Assembly: GCA_035539175.1 (NCBI GenBank) | Contig: DATLIY010000011.1 | Location: 124,001-188,000 of the forward strand | Direction: 5' to 3' | Source of the DNA: Acidisarcina sp. | Lineage (GTDB): Bacteria; Acidobacteriota; Terriglobia; Terriglobales; Acidobacteriaceae | DNA length: 64,000 nt | In this document: one piece after another, positions 1 to 9,373 of the stretch | How the letters are laid out: each line of letters begins with the position of its first letter | Position numbering within the stretch: position 1 is the first letter of the stretch | Notes under the pieces: model-generated | What the model was told of the DNA's origin: nothing | Databases searched by the model: none | What the model saw: the letters and a program-made list of their open reading frames with translations, nothing else | Translations under genes and position numbers: made by a program

Positions 1-1362
1 GCCGAAGTAGTCGCGCTGTGCCTGCAGCAGGTTGGCGGGTAGCCGCTCGGTTCTAAAGCCGTCGAAGAACGCCAGCGCGGTAGAGAACGCCGGGGTGGGC
101 ACGCCCAACTCGATGGCATGAACCAGCGCCTTGCGCCACGATGCCTGGTACTGGTTCAGAGCTCCGGAGAAGAAGCTGTCGAGCAGCAGATTCTCGAGCG
201 CGGGGTTCTTGTCGAAAGCCTCCTTGATCTTGCCCAGGAAGCGGCTGCGAATGATGCATCCGCCGCGCCACATGAGCGCAATGCCGCCCATGTTCAGATT
301 CCAGCCATTTTGTTTGGCTGCCGCACGCAGCAGCATGTAGCCCTGAGCGTAGGAGATCATCTTGGAGCAATAGAGCGCCCGCCGGACGTCTTCGATGAAT
401 GCGGTCCGATCGCTGCTGGACACGGCCTTCGCTTCCGGTCCCTGAAGAATCTTCGAGGCCGTGACTCGCTCCTCTTTGAGCGCCGACAGATAGCGCGCAA
501 AGACCGACTCACCGATCAAAGTTAGCGGCTGCCCCATATCCAGCGCGCTGATTGCCGTCCACTTGCCGGTGCCTTTCTGGCCGGCGGTGTCCAGAATCTT
601 ATCGACGAGCGGCTTTCCGTCTGCATCCTTGTTGGTAAAGATCTGGCTGGAGATTTCGATGAGGTAGCTGTCCAGCTCGCCCTTGTTCCATTCGTCAAAG
701 ACCTCATGCAGTTCGTCGGCGGTCAGTCCCAGGCCACGGTGGAGCAGATCGTAGGCTTCGCAGATCAACTGCATATCGCCATATTCGATTCCGTTGTGCA
801 CCATCTTGACGTAGTGGCCGGCGCCATCCTCGCCTACCCAGTCGCAGCAGGGCGATCCATCCTCGACCTTAGCGGCGATCGACTGGAAGATCTCCTTCAC
901 ATGCGGCCACGCGGCCGGATTGCCGCCGGGCATGATGGAGGGGCCGCGGCGTGCGCCTTCCTCACCGCCGGAGACGCCGGTGCCGATGAACAGGATGCCT
1001 TTAGCGGCAAGATCCCTGGTGCGGCGGCTGGAATCGGCATAGAGCGAGTTGCCGCCGTCGATGATGATGTCGCCCGCTTCCAGGTGTGGCAGCAACTGGT
1101 CGATCATCTGATCGACGGTGTCGCCTGCCTTAACCATCAGCATGACGCGGCGCGGCCGCTTGAGCAGGCCGGCCAGCTCCTCGATAGAGTGCGCGCCGAC
1201 GACGTTGGTCCCCTTTGCCTCGTTGGCCAGGAAGTCGTCGACCTTAGACACGGTGCGGTTAAATACAGCAACCTTAAAGCCATGATCGTTCATGTTCAGG
1301 ACAAGGTTCTGTCCCATAACTGCGAGCCCGATCAACCCGATATCGCATGATGCTGGCGTCAT
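1..1362 (-). CDS. gnd: 6-phosphogluconate dehydrogenase, decarboxylating (C-terminus cut by window edge)
   Basis: Oxidises and decarboxylates 6-phosphogluconate to ribulose 5-phosphate with NADP in the cytoplasmic pentose phosphate pathway. My translation of the minus strand gives 454 codons with no stop before the window edge. It shows an N-terminal Rossmann motif (GLIGLAVMGQN), the substrate loop GTGVSGGEEGARRGPS and the catalytic segment HYVKMVHNGIEYGDMQ. It ends at LLQAQRDYFG, which in this family lies roughly 20 residues before the C-terminus, so only the tail is missing. The ATG at 1362 has a GGAG ribosome site 6 nt upstream. It is last in a minus-strand group with a GH79 enzyme, a gluconokinase fusion and a hexuronate transporter, which fits oxidation of 6-phosphogluconate made by that kinase. 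Confidence 0.95.
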   Translation of the reverse strand, partial: MTPASCDIGLIGLAVMGQNLVLNMNDHGFKVAVFNRTVSKVDDFLANEAKGTNVVGAHSIEELAGLLKRPRRVMLMVKAGDTVDQMIDQLLPHLEAGDIIIDGGNSLYADSSRRTRDLAAKGILFIGTGVSGGEEGARRGPSIMPGGNPAAWPHVKEIFQSIAAKVEDGSPCCDWVGEDGAGHYVKMVHNGIEYGDMQLICEAYDLLHRGLGLTADELHEVFDEWNKGELDSYLIEISSQIFTNKDADGKPLVDKILDTAGQKGTGKWTAISALDMGQPLTLIGESVFARYLSALKEERVTASKILQGPEAKAVSSSDRTAFIEDVRRALYCSKMISYAQGYMLLRAAAKQNGWNLNMGGIALMWRGGCIIRSRFLGKIKEAFDKNPALENLLLDSFFSGALNQYQASWRKALVHAIELGVPTPAFSTALAFFDGFRTERLPANLLQAQRDYFG

Positions 1363-1524
1363 AAAATCTCCAGAATTTCCTAAGGAATGATGACTGCAAA
1401 TAAAGGCTGTGCAGGTGGGGATTCTTGCACGGCGAGGTGATTGGAAGGTGGCGGAACGTCTTGGCGTTCCGCCACATGTTTTTAAAAGCCTGCTTGCGAC
1501 AGCCGCTTCAAACTGCGTCTCCCG

Positions 1525-3108
1525 TTACTGCTGGCAGCTCGCATTGTGCGCCTGCGGCAAGGTGAGAAATGTAATGCTTGCAGGTGCAAACGTAACTTTA
1601 CCAGAGCGCGTAGCAACACTCTTCAGTTCAGGCAAAGCATCGTCTGCGCCCAGCTTCAGCTCACTTCCGTTCAATTCTACCTGCCGGGTTCTCAACTCCT
1701 TGGCGGTGAGGGTGTAACGCTCGGATGCCGCAGGAACGTTGATCGAGTGTGCTTCCTTCGCGTCGGCATTGATGGCGAGAAGGGTCACGCCGCCAGGGTG
1801 ATTCGGCAGGCATTGTGCGTAGAGATGCAGGCTGGACGCAGGAGAGGCTCCGGGATCGAGCACCGTGGCTCCCATGAACTTGCTCCACAGCAGAGCAGCC
1901 CAGTAGTTAGGGCGCGGCTCGTAGGTCTTCTCATCTAGCAGACCGTAGTCGCTGGCGGCCAGCGTGTTGTGCATGTGCACCTGGACGCCGCGCTTGGCCA
2001 AGTCACCCAGTTGGTTGAGATAGCGGAAGCTATCCAGGAAGGTTGAAGCCCAGCGGTCGCCACCGCAGGCAGCTTGTGCAGTTTCCGTGAGCCACATGGG
2101 CTTTCCCGGCTCAAAGCGGTCGCGGAGAGCTCCGTAAAACTGTTCGCTCTGATCCCCGCGCGAGAGCCACTCCTCGGAGAGCGCCGCCTCGGCGGTGGTT
2201 GTTGCCGACAGGCCGGCGCTTGCGCAGCGGCTGGAAACTGCGCCATAGGTGTGGTAAGAAAAGCCATCGAAGGCCGGGCCGGTCACCGAGAGAATATCTT
2301 CGGTCTTCATGATGTTCTTGAAGGTCGACTGGATCGGCGATCCCTCGCCGACTCCGCCAGGGCCAAGAACCAGCATGCCGGGAGCGTCCTGCTTTGCGAA
2401 GGCGCGAAATGCGACGATATCGCGGCCAAACGCTGCGGCATCATAACCCTTCGGTGCTCCGCCCATCTCCGGCATGGTCGGCTCGTTCATGAATTCGGCT
2501 GCGGCAATGCTGCCGCCAACGGATTTGGTATAGGCAAAGACCTGTTGCGCCTGGTCCGGAGTCCACACTCCTTCAGCGTTGCGGGTGCCTGGGCTGATCG
2601 CAACCGAGGTGACGATCTTCGCATTCACAGCATTGGCAAAATCGACTACGCCCTTCCACTCCTGCCGGGTGAGCACGGCTTTGAAGCCCGCGGGCGGGGT
2701 TGCTGGCGCCGGATCATCCGAGTTCTGAAAGAAGGTAGTGTTTGCCCAGGTGCCGCTGACGCGCACATAGACGGGTCCCAGTGCTGCGGCCAGTTTGCGC
2801 AGGCGGGCATTGTAGAGATTGATCGGCTGACGGTATTCATAGAGCGAGGGATCCATGCCGGTGGGCTGGTTCGCGCCCTGCTTCACTTCTGCTTTGCTGG
2901 CATACGGCCGCCAGAAGCGCCCGCCGGTAACTTCGACCATCTCGATGTTGTATGACTGGAAGCGCGGATCGATTGTGCCGACGCGCGGCATCGTTTTGGG
3001 CGCTATCGATGAAGATTGCGCGTCTGCGGGCACTGCCAAACACAGCGCAGTTCCGAGAGCTGCCATGGCTCCACTCGCCAGGAACCCGACATTCAGCTTT
3101 CTATTCAT
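1525..3108 (-). CDS. Secreted glycoside hydrolase, GH79 (beta-glucuronidase/heparanase-like)
   Basis: Predicted exported retaining glycosidase of 527 aa. Residues 1-30 form a signal peptide ending ADA. A TIM-barrel core follows, with the clan GH-A signature Asn-Glu-Pro (EFMNEP, acid/base Glu209) and a second Glu in WLTETAQ (candidate nucleophile Glu342). A beta-sandwich-like C-terminal region follows from about residue 420. The Asn-Glu-Pro/Thr-Glu-Thr pair and overall layout fit GH79, whose members release glucuronic acid or 4-O-methylglucuronic acid. The start has an AAGGAAG site just upstream. Hexuronate uptake and metabolism genes lie immediately upstream on the same strand, which supports glucuronic acid as product. 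Family GH30 or another clan-A family is the main alternative. Confidence 0.75.
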   Translation of the reverse strand: MNRKLNVGFLASGAMAALGTALCLAVPADAQSSSIAPKTMPRVGTIDPRFQSYNIEMVEVTGGRFWRPYASKAEVKQGANQPTGMDPSLYEYRQPINLYNARLRKLAAALGPVYVRVSGTWANTTFFQNSDDPAPATPPAGFKAVLTRQEWKGVVDFANAVNAKIVTSVAISPGTRNAEGVWTPDQAQQVFAYTKSVGGSIAAAEFMNEPTMPEMGGAPKGYDAAAFGRDIVAFRAFAKQDAPGMLVLGPGGVGEGSPIQSTFKNIMKTEDILSVTGPAFDGFSYHTYGAVSSRCASAGLSATTTAEAALSEEWLSRGDQSEQFYGALRDRFEPGKPMWLTETAQAACGGDRWASTFLDSFRYLNQLGDLAKRGVQVHMHNTLAASDYGLLDEKTYEPRPNYWAALLWSKFMGATVLDPGASPASSLHLYAQCLPNHPGGVTLLAINADAKEAHSINVPAASERYTLTAKELRTRQVELNGSELKLGADDALPELKSVATRSGKVTFAPASITFLTLPQAHNASCQQ

Positions 3109-3175
3109 GTTCTTCTTCCTTTCTTAAGTCTGTTGTGTGTCCTGATGTGTTGGAGCCAAATAGTTAGAGGGGAGT

Positions 3176-4474
3176 TTACTGGTTGACGCCACTGGCCAGA
3201 AAGCCGCCATCGACAACCAGAACCTGACCGGTGACGAAGGATGAGGCCTCAGAGGCAAGATAGACGGCGGCGCCGATCAGCTCTACGGTTTTGCCGAAGC
3301 GGCCCATGGGTGTCCGCATCAGCAGTTCCTGGCCGCGGGGCGTGCTGTCGAGGAGTTCTGCGTTCAGATCGGTACGGAAGACGCCGGGAGCGATGGCATT
3401 CACCGTCACGCCCTTCTTCGACCACTCGACGGCCAGAGATCGGGTGAGCGAGGCCACACCTGCTTTACTGGCTGCATAGGCGGCCACTTCGGTGAGAGCA
3501 ACAAAGCTGTTCAGCGAGGCGATGTTGATGATGCGTCCGTAGCCGCGATCGAGCATAGGCTTGCCGAAGACCTGGCAGGCGTGCAGCGTGCCGGTAAGGT
3601 TGGTATTGAGAATATTGCTCCACTCTTCTTCCGAAACGGTCAGCGTGGGCGTGCGCTTGATGACTCCTGCGCAGTTGATGAGGATGTCGACCTTGCCGAA
3701 TTTTTCAAGCGTGGCCGCCTGTAATTTTTCGAGCGAGGCGCGGTCGCAAACATCCGAAGTAAGGCGCAGAGTTTTGCGTCCGCGTGCTTCGATCTCCTTT
3801 GCGGTATCGTCGACCTGTTGCTGACGGCGCGCCGTGGCGACAACATCGGCGCCCGCTTCGGCGAGGCCAAGACTCAGGGCGCGTCCGATTCCGGAGGTGC
3901 CTCCAGTTACAACTGCAATTTTGCCTGTCAGGTCAAAGAGCTGGTTCATGATTTCTTTCTCCGTTCTGTTTGTGAGCAGGCCAGAAGCCTGCAGCTTTGC
4001 AAGGATCTCGTCGACGGCCTGTTCCGGACTTCCGGCAACAGAGATCGACCAGGCTGAGGAAGGCTTTTCGAGCGTCTCCATCTGGCTGTCGAGCAGCTTG
4101 GGGTTCATGTAAGCATGATGGCGTGACTGGATCCGCTCTCTTACCACGTCGGCGGGTGCATAAAGATCGATCAGGCGGTACTCGTTTGCTCCGAAGCCAT
4201 CGACGAGCCGTTCGCGGTACGCCTTCTTGAGAGCCGAGCAGGCGAAGATGGCGCTCCTGTCCTCTTCAAAATATTTCGCCATGCGATCGTGCAGAGTGGC
4301 GAGCCAGGGCAGGCGGTCGGCATCCGTAAGAGGGATACCGGCGGCCATTTTCTCGCGGTTCGCCTTCGAGTGATAATCGTCGGCGTCTTCGAATGCCCAG
4401 CCGGTACTTGCGGAGAGCAGCTTGCCGATGGTCGTCTTGCCAATGCCGCTCACACCCATCAAAATCAGAATCAT
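3176..4474 (-). CDS. Gluconokinase / SDR dehydrogenase (gluconate 5-dehydrogenase-like) fusion
   Basis: A 432-aa open frame joining two enzymes. Residues 1-170 are a GntK-type gluconokinase with P-loop GVSGIGKTT (7-15), which phosphorylates gluconate to 6-phosphogluconate. Residues 176-432 are a complete classical short-chain dehydrogenase: TGGTSGIG (190-197), NCAG (267-270), catalytic Ser320, Tyr333 and Lys337. It most resembles gluconate 5-dehydrogenase (IdnO) or KduD. There is no stop between the parts. The second half begins with an internal ATG (start of codon at 3949) preceded by GGAGAAAG, a good ribosome site, so a free 257-aa dehydrogenase may also be made. In enterobacteria these functions are separate genes (idnK, idnO). 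It lies between the hexuronate transporter and the GH79 gene. Confidence 0.85.
   Translation of the reverse strand: MILILMGVSGIGKTTIGKLLSASTGWAFEDADDYHSKANREKMAAGIPLTDADRLPWLATLHDRMAKYFEEDRSAIFACSALKKAYRERLVDGFGANEYRLIDLYAPADVVRERIQSRHHAYMNPKLLDSQMETLEKPSSAWSISVAGSPEQAVDEILAKLQASGLLTNRTEKEIMNQLFDLTGKIAVVTGGTSGIGRALSLGLAEAGADVVATARRQQQVDDTAKEIEARGRKTLRLTSDVCDRASLEKLQAATLEKFGKVDILINCAGVIKRTPTLTVSEEEWSNILNTNLTGTLHACQVFGKPMLDRGYGRIINIASLNSFVALTEVAAYAASKAGVASLTRSLAVEWSKKGVTVNAIAPGVFRTDLNAELLDSTPRGQELLMRTPMGRFGKTVELIGAAVYLASEASSFVTGQVLVVDGGFLASGVNQ
3947..3965 (-). promoter_or_regulatory. Internal ribosome binding site inside the gluconokinase-SDR fusion
   Basis: On the minus strand the sequence reads CGGAGAAAGAAATC directly before ATG (codon starting at 3949). 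This is a normal Shine-Dalgarno arrangement exactly at the boundary between the kinase and dehydrogenase domains. It suggests either recent loss of a stop codon between two genes or deliberate production of both a fusion and a free dehydrogenase. Confidence 0.55.
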
Positions 4475-4580
4475 TCTTTCTATCCCTTTAATGTTTGTGG
4501 AATGTGGCTACAGCCCCAGTTCCGGGTTGGCGAGGATGCAGGCGTGCCCGGAGTGCCGCGCGAACCGTACCTGCATAGGC

Positions 4581-5885
4581 TCATTGAGCGAACACCACTT
4601 TCTTCAATCCGGGGGCGAGCAGGACCATGATGAGCAGGGCCAGCAGGTATGCCCCTGCCGCCATGGCAAAGAGGCTGGAATAGCTGTGTGTGAGCTGCAG
4701 GATGTGGCCTGCATAGGTAGCAAAGAGAGCGCCGCCAGCCGATCCTGCCATGCTGCCGATACCCGTGACCGAACCCACCGCACTGCGCGGAAACATATCC
4801 GATGTTGTGGTGAGAAGATTGGCCGACCAACCCTGGTGCGCGGCGGCAGCCACACTGAGCAGCGCGATAGCAGACCACTCCGATTTGACATAGGTGGCCG
4901 CAAAGATGGGGACGACCACCGCGGCGCAAATGAACATAGCCGACAGCCGCGCGTTCGAGACCGAGAGTCCAAGACGGCGGAAGGGCGCAGGCAGCCAGCC
5001 TCCACCGATACTGCCAATAGCCGAGGCGTTGTAGATGATGATGAGCGGCAGCCCGATATGCGAAAGGTCCAGGTGAAACTTGGCGCTGAAATACGAGGGC
5101 ATCCAGAAGAGGTAGAACCACCAGATGGGATCTGTTAGAAACTTGGCGGCGGAAAATGCCCAGGTCTGGCGGTAGCCGAGCAATTTACCCCACGGCACGG
5201 ATGGGCCCATGTCGGATGCTGCTTCTTTATAGATGTAGCGCAACTCATGGCCGCTCAGCGTGGGATGATCGGCGGGCTTGTGATAGGTCTTAAACCACCA
5301 CAGAATCCAGAGTGCGCTGAAGCAGCCGGTGATCAGGAAGGCCGCATGCCAGCCATAGCGTATGGTCACCCAGGGCACAATGACCGGAGCCAGAATCGCT
5401 CCAAGATTCGCACCGGAGTTGAAGATGCCCGTCGCCAGGGAACGTTCACTGCGCGGGAACCACTCGGCAACAGTCTTGATGGCTGCGGGAAAGTTGCCGG
5501 CTTCGCCTATTCCAAGAAAGAACCGCGCGATACCGAACTCGAGCACAGAGTTGGCCAGCGCATGACCCATGGCCGAGAGACTCCAGATGGCCATGATGAT
5601 CATGTAGCCGATGCGCGTGCCGACCTTATCGACGAACCGTCCTGCAGCCAGGAGGCCGAGCGCATACGCAATCTGAAAGGCATCTACAACGTAGCCATAG
5701 TCCACCTCGGTCATGCCGATGGTGTGTTCCAGGGTGGGCTTGAGGATCGAGATGACCTGGCGATCCATGTAGTTGATCGACGTGGCGGCAAACAGCATGG
5801 CGCAGACGGTCCAGCGCACGCGACCTTGGGGTATGCCGGGAGTTAAATCCTCGTCGGTCTGCTGGTTGAGTGCCGTGTCATCCAT
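4581..5885 (-). CDS. Hexuronate/sugar-acid MFS transporter (ACS family, ExuT-like)
   Basis: Inner-membrane proton symporter of 434 aa with about 12 hydrophobic helices. It contains the anion:cation symporter signatures INYMDRQVIS after helix 1, FLGIGEAGNFPAAIK in helix 4 and GIFNSGANLGAILAP in helix 5, typical of hexuronate, glucarate and galactonate carriers. The ATG at 5885 follows AAGGAGAG by 7 nt. It is the first gene of the minus-strand group that continues with gluconokinase-SDR, GH79 and 6-phosphogluconate dehydrogenase. It would bring in glucuronate or gluconate released outside the inner membrane. The exact substrate cannot be read from the sequence. Confidence 0.85.
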   Translation of the reverse strand: MDDTALNQQTDEDLTPGIPQGRVRWTVCAMLFAATSINYMDRQVISILKPTLEHTIGMTEVDYGYVVDAFQIAYALGLLAAGRFVDKVGTRIGYMIIMAIWSLSAMGHALANSVLEFGIARFFLGIGEAGNFPAAIKTVAEWFPRSERSLATGIFNSGANLGAILAPVIVPWVTIRYGWHAAFLITGCFSALWILWWFKTYHKPADHPTLSGHELRYIYKEAASDMGPSVPWGKLLGYRQTWAFSAAKFLTDPIWWFYLFWMPSYFSAKFHLDLSHIGLPLIIIYNASAIGSIGGGWLPAPFRRLGLSVSNARLSAMFICAAVVVPIFAATYVKSEWSAIALLSVAAAAHQGWSANLLTTTSDMFPRSAVGSVTGIGSMAGSAGGALFATYAGHILQLTHSYSSLFAMAAGAYLLALLIMVLLAPGLKKVVFAQ

Positions 5886-6073
5886 CGTTTTGCTCTCCTT
5901 GGAGCCGGTGTACCGGGGCGCTCTATGCCTCGAGGCTACGTGCCATGGTCTGGCCTTGCCAGGGGGTGCTCCCGATACACCTGTTTAACCGTCGCTGGGG
6001 CGGGTTGTGTCTAAATCGCCAATAAAACGCAACGGCACTTCTATCGTTACGGATGGACGCGCCGGGTTCCCCC

Positions 6074-7570
6074 CTAAAAGAACAGCATCAGCATCGTGTT
6101 GTACTCCAGAGCGTTCCGTGTACGCGGAGTGATTGAAGGGCCCTGGGTGTAGCCGAGAGCATTGACCCAGTACGCTCCACGATACAGCTTGGTCGTGTAT
6201 GTCCCTGTTGCCGACCAGGCACTATTCCAGACTCTCTTCCCCTGTGCCACCTGAGTGCGCGTATAGAACTCGCTATTGTCTGTGTGCGAGAAGACAAGAG
6301 AGGCAAAATCGCTCGGCCTCTTGCTGATAGGCCCGTTGTCGTACAGGCGAAATTCATAGTACTGCGTGTACTTGTTGACCGACGGCGGGACATACATCGC
6401 GGAGAAGCCAGCATAGAGTCCCCGGCGCTCGTTGGTGGCGCTCGTATGGGTGAACTGGCGGTCAGCGATCAGATACGTTCCATAATTCGTAGTGTCCGTC
6501 CGGCCCGTCTTAAAGTTGGTGTATTTCGTTGTGTTGTACATGAAGCCGGCACGAACCCAGGTCTTCATCGGATTCTTATAGGTCGATTGCTGATAATCGC
6601 CCTCAAAGATGGAGAGCAGCCCGTCGCCTTTTGGCGCAAAACGGAGCTGAAGCTTGTCCCTTGCCTGCTCGCCGACTCCGCCCTTGTTGGAGAAGCTCCT
6701 CTGGAAGCCGACCTTCGCGTAAAAATGGTGGGGCAGGTTGGCCCGGACATTAAACGCCGGCGCTTGCTGGGGCAGGTTTGCCAGACCGACTTCATAAGGC
6801 AGCACGGCATAGACGCCGAGCGCGCCGTTGTTGGCAAGTCCCCCGACCTTCAATTGGATAAACTCATCGGCTTCGTCGAGATAGCCGCCTTTGAACTCCA
6901 GACGGTTCTTCCAGACCGACTGATAATAGGAGATTCCGCCAAAGCCCACTGCCTCAGGTCCGGCAGGGTTCCAACTCATCTTCTGAATGGCGGCGATCAT
7001 CGCGAACTGCGCGTTCTTAAGCCCAAACGCGCGCATGTCATACGTCAGGCCGGGATAGCTCGAAGATTGGATAAAAGGGCGCTGGCCGGGGTAGTGGATC
7101 TGGTTATACGGCACCGGCGCGCTGAGCGTGTTGTAGATGAATACCGTCTGGCTAATCGCGTAAATGCCAAAACCATGGCGCTGCATCGCGTTGCGCACAT
7201 TATTCCAAGGTCCGAACAATCGTTGGGAATCCGGCGGCTGCATCAGGATCTGTCCCCGGTATATCGCGCCCATCTCCGCCGGAGTGGGCTCCTTCGCGGG
7301 CTGCGGGGCGGCTGCGGCTTGAGTGGAATTGGCGGCGACAGGCTCATCCGGCAGGGAGGAGGACGAGGAGGAACTCTGGGATGACGAATCCTGGGACGAG
7401 GAGGAGTCCTGCGTCGTCGTTTGTGCGTTCAGGCAAACCGTCAACAGGAGGCTTGCCAGGAGCAGGGAAGAGTACGTTTTGAGGTGAAACTGGCGGGCGG
7501 TCCTATAAATAGGTGTCCCTGAAGATTGCATATCAGGCACGCCCCCAGCGGGGGTGAATCTGGCATTCAT
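6074..7570 (-). CDS. Carbohydrate-selective porin, OprB family
   Basis: Outer-membrane beta-barrel of 498 aa from the ATG at 7570, chosen because AAGGAG lies 9 nt upstream; a longer frame to 7615 lacks a site. A basic leader with the hydrophobic stretch YSSLLLASLLLTVCLNA is followed by a serine/glutamine-rich linker (about residues 53-72) and then a barrel domain with alternating aromatic strands, ending in Phe-Phe. Features such as the PYNQIHYPGQRPF segment and the barrel length fit OprB-type porins that pass sugars through the outer membrane. It is divergent from the regulator-like gene at 7821. Substrate unknown. Confidence 0.75.
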   Translation of the reverse strand: MNARFTPAGGVPDMQSSGTPIYRTARQFHLKTYSSLLLASLLLTVCLNAQTTTQDSSSSQDSSSQSSSSSSSLPDEPVAANSTQAAAAPQPAKEPTPAEMGAIYRGQILMQPPDSQRLFGPWNNVRNAMQRHGFGIYAISQTVFIYNTLSAPVPYNQIHYPGQRPFIQSSSYPGLTYDMRAFGLKNAQFAMIAAIQKMSWNPAGPEAVGFGGISYYQSVWKNRLEFKGGYLDEADEFIQLKVGGLANNGALGVYAVLPYEVGLANLPQQAPAFNVRANLPHHFYAKVGFQRSFSNKGGVGEQARDKLQLRFAPKGDGLLSIFEGDYQQSTYKNPMKTWVRAGFMYNTTKYTNFKTGRTDTTNYGTYLIADRQFTHTSATNERRGLYAGFSAMYVPPSVNKYTQYYEFRLYDNGPISKRPSDFASLVFSHTDNSEFYTRTQVAQGKRVWNSAWSATGTYTTKLYRGAYWVNALGYTQGPSITPRTRNALEYNTMLMLFF

Positions 7571-7820
7571 TTCTTGGTTCTCCTTCAATTGTGGTTCCGG
7601 GGGTCGCATGCCCAAGCATTCGGTTCTTTTAATCCGGCGCCAACAATAGGCCCATGAAAAAACAACTCACAAGATTGCTACGGTAGTCCGGGAGCAGTAC
7701 CCGGAGACGTATTGGGGCCTCGCGGCGTAAAATCGCTGAAGGGAAATGTGTTCTTGATGCACGTATCAAGTGCCTTGTTACGCCCATTGATACCATCTTG
7801 CATAGAGGAAGATAAGCACC
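7571..7820. promoter_or_regulatory. Divergent intergenic region between porin and regulator-like gene
   Basis: These 250 bases hold no convincing gene. They must contain the promoters of the leftward porin gene and the rightward regulator-like gene. I could not assign hexamers confidently. Confidence 0.4.
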
Positions 7821-9053
7821 ATGTCATCTGAGGATTATGAAAATGATGCATGGCGGCCCACGACTGACGTCGAACGGCAGCAGGTTCGCGACCAGTTAAA
7901 GAAGTTGCTCAGTAGTTCGCATTTCCTGATCAGCAAACGCTACCCGAACCTGCTTCGTTTTGTGGTGGAGCAGACACTGGCGGGGCAGGAAGACGCACTG
8001 AAAGAACGGCTTCTCGGTATCGAGGTCTTTCATCGTGCTGCCGATTATGACACAAATCAGGATCCGGTAGTTCGCCTGAGCGCGGCGGAGGTCCGGAAGC
8101 GAATTGCCCTGTATTATCAACAACCTCAGCACAAGAATGAGTTGATGATCGGGTTGAATCCCGGTTCCTATGTGCCCTACTTCCGTCCGGCCCAGGCTCC
8201 GCCTGCTCCAACTGAATCCGCGTCTGCTCCGTCCGCGATCCTCATGCCGGAGGCAGCGGACACGAAGCGAGGGATGGCTGTATCTCGAACCCGCTTCTGG
8301 CCTTATGCTGTCGCGGCTCTCGTGGTGGCAGCCGTGGGGCTTGGCCTGGGATGGCATTTCTGGTTTCGACCGTCGGTGGCGGACCAGTTCTGGTCCCCTA
8401 TCTCCCGTTCTCCCTCCCTTGTGACGCTCTGCGTTGGCTCGCCGGATTCGGTGGATCAGGCGCTCCAGAATTCGCCTTCCCCCGCAACCGTATATGACTC
8501 TATTCGCCGGTCAGGTCGTTTGGGGACAGCGAACGTGGCCACGCTGATCCGCGTGGGAGGCGTTCTGGAAGGCCGGCATAAGCCTTTTCGGCTGCTTTTA
8601 GCGTCAAAAGCAAGCTTTCCAGAGCTGCGCGAGGGGCCGGTAGTGCTGGTGGGGGCCCTGGATAACGATTGGGCACTGCGGCTGACGCAGTCTCTGCGGT
8701 ATGGATTCGGGATGGACAATAATGCGATGTATATCGTGGATCACAAGAATCCTGCGGCCAGGAACTGGTCGGTATTGCTGAAGCAGCCCCCCTCCTCGCA
8801 GTCATCCGATTTCGCCATAATTGCCAGATATCACGACACCACACTGGATCAACCGGTGGTGCTGGCCGCTGGGCTCTCCAGCGAAGGGACCGAGGCAGCG
8901 GGCGAGGTTCTGTCCGATCCGGGCTTCCTCAAGGCGCTTTTTCAGAATGCGCCCCGCGACTGGAAGACGGTGAATATGGAGGCCGTTGTGCAGACCCAGG
9001 TGATTGAAGGGCATCCGGGGCCATCTCGCATTCTTGCGATCGAATACTGGTAG
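7821..9053 (+). CDS. Membrane-anchored regulator-like protein, paralogue 1 (conserved N-terminal domain, TM helix, periplasmic domain)
   Basis: 410 aa with three parts. Residues 20-122 form a domain shared with the proteins at 18360 and 23207, with the pattern GIEVFHR..DYD...DPVVRLSA..VRKRI..YY and ending GSYVPYF. Residues 123-158 are a Pro/Ala-rich linker. Residues 159-182 are one transmembrane helix. The rest is a periplasmic domain beginning DQFW, with the core GLSSEGTEAAGEVLSDP (residues about 353-369) also found in the 23207 protein. This plan resembles ToxR/CadC one-component regulators. The N-terminal domain being DNA-binding is inference; I know similar segments only at the N-termini of some signalling proteins. 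It lies directly upstream of a TonB-dependent transporter on the same strand. Confidence 0.6.
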   Translation: MSSEDYENDAWRPTTDVERQQVRDQLKKLLSSSHFLISKRYPNLLRFVVEQTLAGQEDALKERLLGIEVFHRAADYDTNQDPVVRLSAAEVRKRIALYYQQPQHKNELMIGLNPGSYVPYFRPAQAPPAPTESASAPSAILMPEAADTKRGMAVSRTRFWPYAVAALVVAAVGLGLGWHFWFRPSVADQFWSPISRSPSLVTLCVGSPDSVDQALQNSPSPATVYDSIRRSGRLGTANVATLIRVGGVLEGRHKPFRLLLASKASFPELREGPVVLVGALDNDWALRLTQSLRYGFGMDNNAMYIVDHKNPAARNWSVLLKQPPSSQSSDFAIIARYHDTTLDQPVVLAAGLSSEGTEAAGEVLSDPGFLKALFQNAPRDWKTVNMEAVVQTQVIEGHPGPSRILAIEYW

Positions 9054-9373
9054 CAGTTGGCTCAGAATTCACCGAAATCTCATATCATTTTAGTTATCCG
9101 GCGCATAGAAGAAGTTTATTGGGAGACTTCTTTTTCACTCAAGCGACCATATCGCCTAAAATTGAATATCTACGGCTGAATCATAGCCTTGCGGTGCGGC
9201 CACTCATTTCCGTGGACATTCAGAGCTCTTGTAACGCATTCTTTGCGGGTGTAGTCGAGTTCAGGCAGCTACAGGCTCATATTTCCAAAAATGAGTTAGA
9301 AAAGACCGCCCAGCCAGGGAGCAGAAGCAGCGCTGCTTCGACCAACAATTTCGAGAGACCAGTTGAGGAAGAT
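9054..9373 (+). promoter_or_regulatory. Gene-free stretch before transporter 1
   Basis: 320 bases between the regulator stop and the supported transporter start. The reading frame stays open from 9119, but the translated part before 9374 has no signal peptide and no family resemblance, so I read it as untranslated leader. Apart from the hairpin at 9109-9135, I see no clear element. Confidence 0.4.
9109..9135 (+). terminator. Weak intrinsic terminator-like hairpin
   Basis: AAGAAGT (9109-9115) pairs with ACTTCTT (9126-9132) across a 10-nt loop and is followed by further T residues. It lies 55 nt after the regulator stop codon and suggests that regulator and transporter are separate transcripts. 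The stem is AT-rich and short. Confidence 0.35.

Noticed and set aside
6284-7384. 366-codon open frame antisense to the OprB-type porin
   Set aside because: No ribosome site or recognisable domain; explained by codon bias of the porin gene.
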